From Cyanobacteria bacterium UBA8803 (lineage in GTDB: Bacteria > Cyanobacteriota > Cyanobacteriia > Cyanobacteriales > Coleofasciculaceae), in NCBI GenBank assembly GCA_003505715.1, contig DNXU01000323.1, positions 13,768-36,932 of the forward strand: a stretch of DNA of 23,165 nt, written 5' to 3'. Both the position numbers and the translations under genes were made by a program. The notes under the pieces are model-generated. The model ran no database searches. It worked only from the letters and a program-made list of their open reading frames with translations, and was not told where the DNA came from. Numbering within the stretch: position 1 is the first letter of the stretch; every line of letters begins with the position of its first letter. This document shows positions 21,769-23,165 of this stretch, one piece after another.

Positions 21769-23106
21769 ATGTTGCACAAAGAACTTTTAAAACATCTCGA
21801 TCAGCTGGGAATTCGCTTTATACGCATCCTGTGGTGTGACAATGCTAATATCCTCCGGGGCAAGGCTGTACACCGAGGCACCTTATCAGAATACTTACAA
21901 CACGGTGTTGGTATCTGTGCAGCTCAGCAGGCAATTCCGGTGATGTATGATGCTCCAGTTGCTGGCAGCGGTCTAGGTCCAGTGGGTGAAGTGCGCTTGG
22001 TGCCAGACTGGAGTACCTTTACCTCGTTGCCCTATGCCCCCGGTCATGCCCGTGTCCTGGGAGATATGATATCCAATGGTTCCCCTTGGAGTTTGTGTCC
22101 TCGCAATTTCCTCAAAGCCATGGTGGCTGAGGCTAAACGTGAAGGGTTGGATGTCATTGCCGCCTTTGAGAATGAGTTTTATCTGTTACGGCGCACCCCT
22201 AATGGAATTGTACCTGCTGACGAAACCGTGTTTGCTGCCACTCTGGGGATGGATCTCCAGCAGGGGGTAATTGATGCGATCGCCGAAGCTCTCATCCAGC
22301 AAGGGATGCCGATAGAACAGTATTATCCAGAATCTGGACCGGGTCAGCAGGAAATCTCGATTCTTTATACCCACGCCCTAGGGGCAGCAGATCAGCAGAT
22401 TGCGTTCCGAGAAACAGTGCGAGCGATCGCTCTTCAACACAATCTGACTGCCTCCTTCTTGCCAAAAATCTTTGCCGATCTAGCAGGCAGTGGTTGTCAC
22501 CTCCACCTCAGTCTTTGGCACGAAGGAGATAACCTGATACCCAATCCCAACGCTGATGGGAGTCTTTCAGAAGTTGCCCGTCGCTTCATTGCCGGAATCC
22601 TCCACCACCTCCCAGCATTAATGGCATTGACGACACCCAGTACTAACTCCTACCGCCGAATTCAGCCTCACTGTTGGAGTGGAGCCTTTCGCTGTTGGGG
22701 GATGGATAACCGAGAAGCAGCAGTGCGAGTACCTACTAACCCAGCAGCACCTAGCCCGACTCATTTTGAGTTCAAAACCGTCGATGCTACCGCGAATCCT
22801 TACCTGGCATTGGGAGCAGTCATTGCTGCCGGACTCAATGGCGTGCGGCATTGTCTAGATTTAGGAACAGGGGTGACAGTAGACCCGGGCACTCTGACAG
22901 AATCAGAGCGTACTGTCCATGGTATCGATCGCTTACCCGCAACTTTAGGGGAATCCATCACCCAACTCAGCAGTGATGCAGTACTGTTGGATGCCTTAGG
23001 TGCGGATTTAGCTAGAGCTTACCTAGCCGTCCGCCAAGCCGAGTGGGAAGCAATGAAAGATTTCGATTTGGAAGCAGAAGTGAAACTGTTGTTAGAAAGG
23101 TATTGA
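21769..23106 (+). CDS. Glutamine synthetase family protein
   Basis: A 445-aa ATP-dependent glutamate-amine ligase of the glutamine synthetase superfamily. Metal and substrate motifs are visible: FENEFYL (ExE), ESGPGQQE, GSGCHLHLSLW and NREAAVRVP, and late in the domain FEFKTVDATANPYLALGA. The length fits the GlnA-type catalytic architecture, but the sequence (RILWCDNANILRGKAV at the N-terminus) points to the divergent subgroup that includes gamma-glutamyl-amine ligases and GlnT-like proteins rather than the housekeeping cyanobacterial GlnA. The amine substrate cannot be told from sequence. The start is ATG with a poor Shine-Dalgarno. Upstream lies a palindromic repeat and a tiny 23-codon frame with a good ribosome-binding site. 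A GTTCATN heptamer run follows the stop codon. Confidence 0.9.
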   Translation: MLHKELLKHLDQLGIRFIRILWCDNANILRGKAVHRGTLSEYLQHGVGICAAQQAIPVMYDAPVAGSGLGPVGEVRLVPDWSTFTSLPYAPGHARVLGDMISNGSPWSLCPRNFLKAMVAEAKREGLDVIAAFENEFYLLRRTPNGIVPADETVFAATLGMDLQQGVIDAIAEALIQQGMPIEQYYPESGPGQQEISILYTHALGAADQQIAFRETVRAIALQHNLTASFLPKIFADLAGSGCHLHLSLWHEGDNLIPNPNADGSLSEVARRFIAGILHHLPALMALTTPSTNSYRRIQPHCWSGAFRCWGMDNREAAVRVPTNPAAPSPTHFEFKTVDATANPYLALGAVIAAGLNGVRHCLDLGTGVTVDPGTLTESERTVHGIDRLPATLGESITQLSSDAVLLDALGADLARAYLAVRQAEWEAMKDFDLEAEVKLLLERY

Positions 23107-23114
23107 CGCTAATT

Positions 23115-23142
23115 GTTCATAGTTCATTGTTCATGGTTCATT
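23115..23142. repeat. Heptanucleotide tandem repeat array (GTTCATN)4
   Basis: Four units, GTTCATA, GTTCATT, GTTCATG and GTTCATT, beginning eight bases after the TGA of the glutamine-synthetase-like gene. It is the same family as the short run at 5856-5869 read on the opposite strand. Confidence 0.9.
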
Positions 23143-23165
23143 TCATCCCTCACACCCTCATCCCT

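Overview
The window reads as chromosome of a filamentous, probably non-marine cyanobacterium. The basis is the high density of HIP1 octamers (GCGATCGC), seven-base tandem repeat arrays between genes, a giant NB-ARC/WD40 protein, and cyanobacterial-type proteins (DUF4112, DUF2231, DUF2993, SLH-anchored GHL10). The genus is not determined. I see no tRNA, rRNA, CRISPR array, transposase or phage structural gene.

Layout. (1) 58-4309, minus strand: a chemosensory operon with two methyl-accepting proteins (a four-helix-bundle type, then a CHASE3-like type) followed by a CheW-like adaptor with a four-cysteine N-terminus. CheA must lie outside the window. (2) 4659-6609, minus strand: three small membrane or lipid-associated proteins (DUF4112, DUF2231, DUF2993/LmeA-like). 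(3) 6840-8438: a 75-aa conserved-looking protein, a stand-alone 2-oxoacid dehydrogenase E2 catalytic domain without a lipoyl domain, and a doubtful 94-aa reverse ORF. (4) 8505-13299: a conflict-type region with a STAND (HTH + NB-ARC + 14 WD40 repeats) protein, a divergent DUF433/DUF5615 toxin-antitoxin pair whose toxin is broken by a 14-bp tandem duplication, and a 117-bp direct duplication of the STAND promoter and first codons flanking the TA pair. (5) 13522-21625: a peptidoglycan-remodelling cluster with an Amidase_3 enzyme, a glucosaminidase + PG-binding + MepA-like endopeptidase fusion, an SLH-GHL10 (DigH-like) glycosidase and a second amidase with two PG-binding domains. A membrane histidine kinase is encoded between them on the opposite strand. 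None of the four hydrolases shows an N-terminal signal peptide. (6) 21769-23106: a glutamine-synthetase-family ligase.

How the genes fit together. The first operon senses signals and couples receptors to a CheA kinase, probably for pili-driven motility or taxis. The hydrolase cluster could cut the main bond classes of the wall: amide, glycan and peptide cross-link. GHL10 enzymes of the DigH type act on glycan strands that amidases have stripped, so pairing them is biochemically coherent. The STAND protein plus TA remnant look like intracellular defence or programmed-death functions.

The most distinctive sequence-level signals are: seven-base repeat arrays that begin at, or even encode, stop codons of neighbouring genes; the toxin-killing 14-bp duplication; the duplicated STAND 5' end around the TA pair; and the absence of signal peptides on four wall-directed enzymes.
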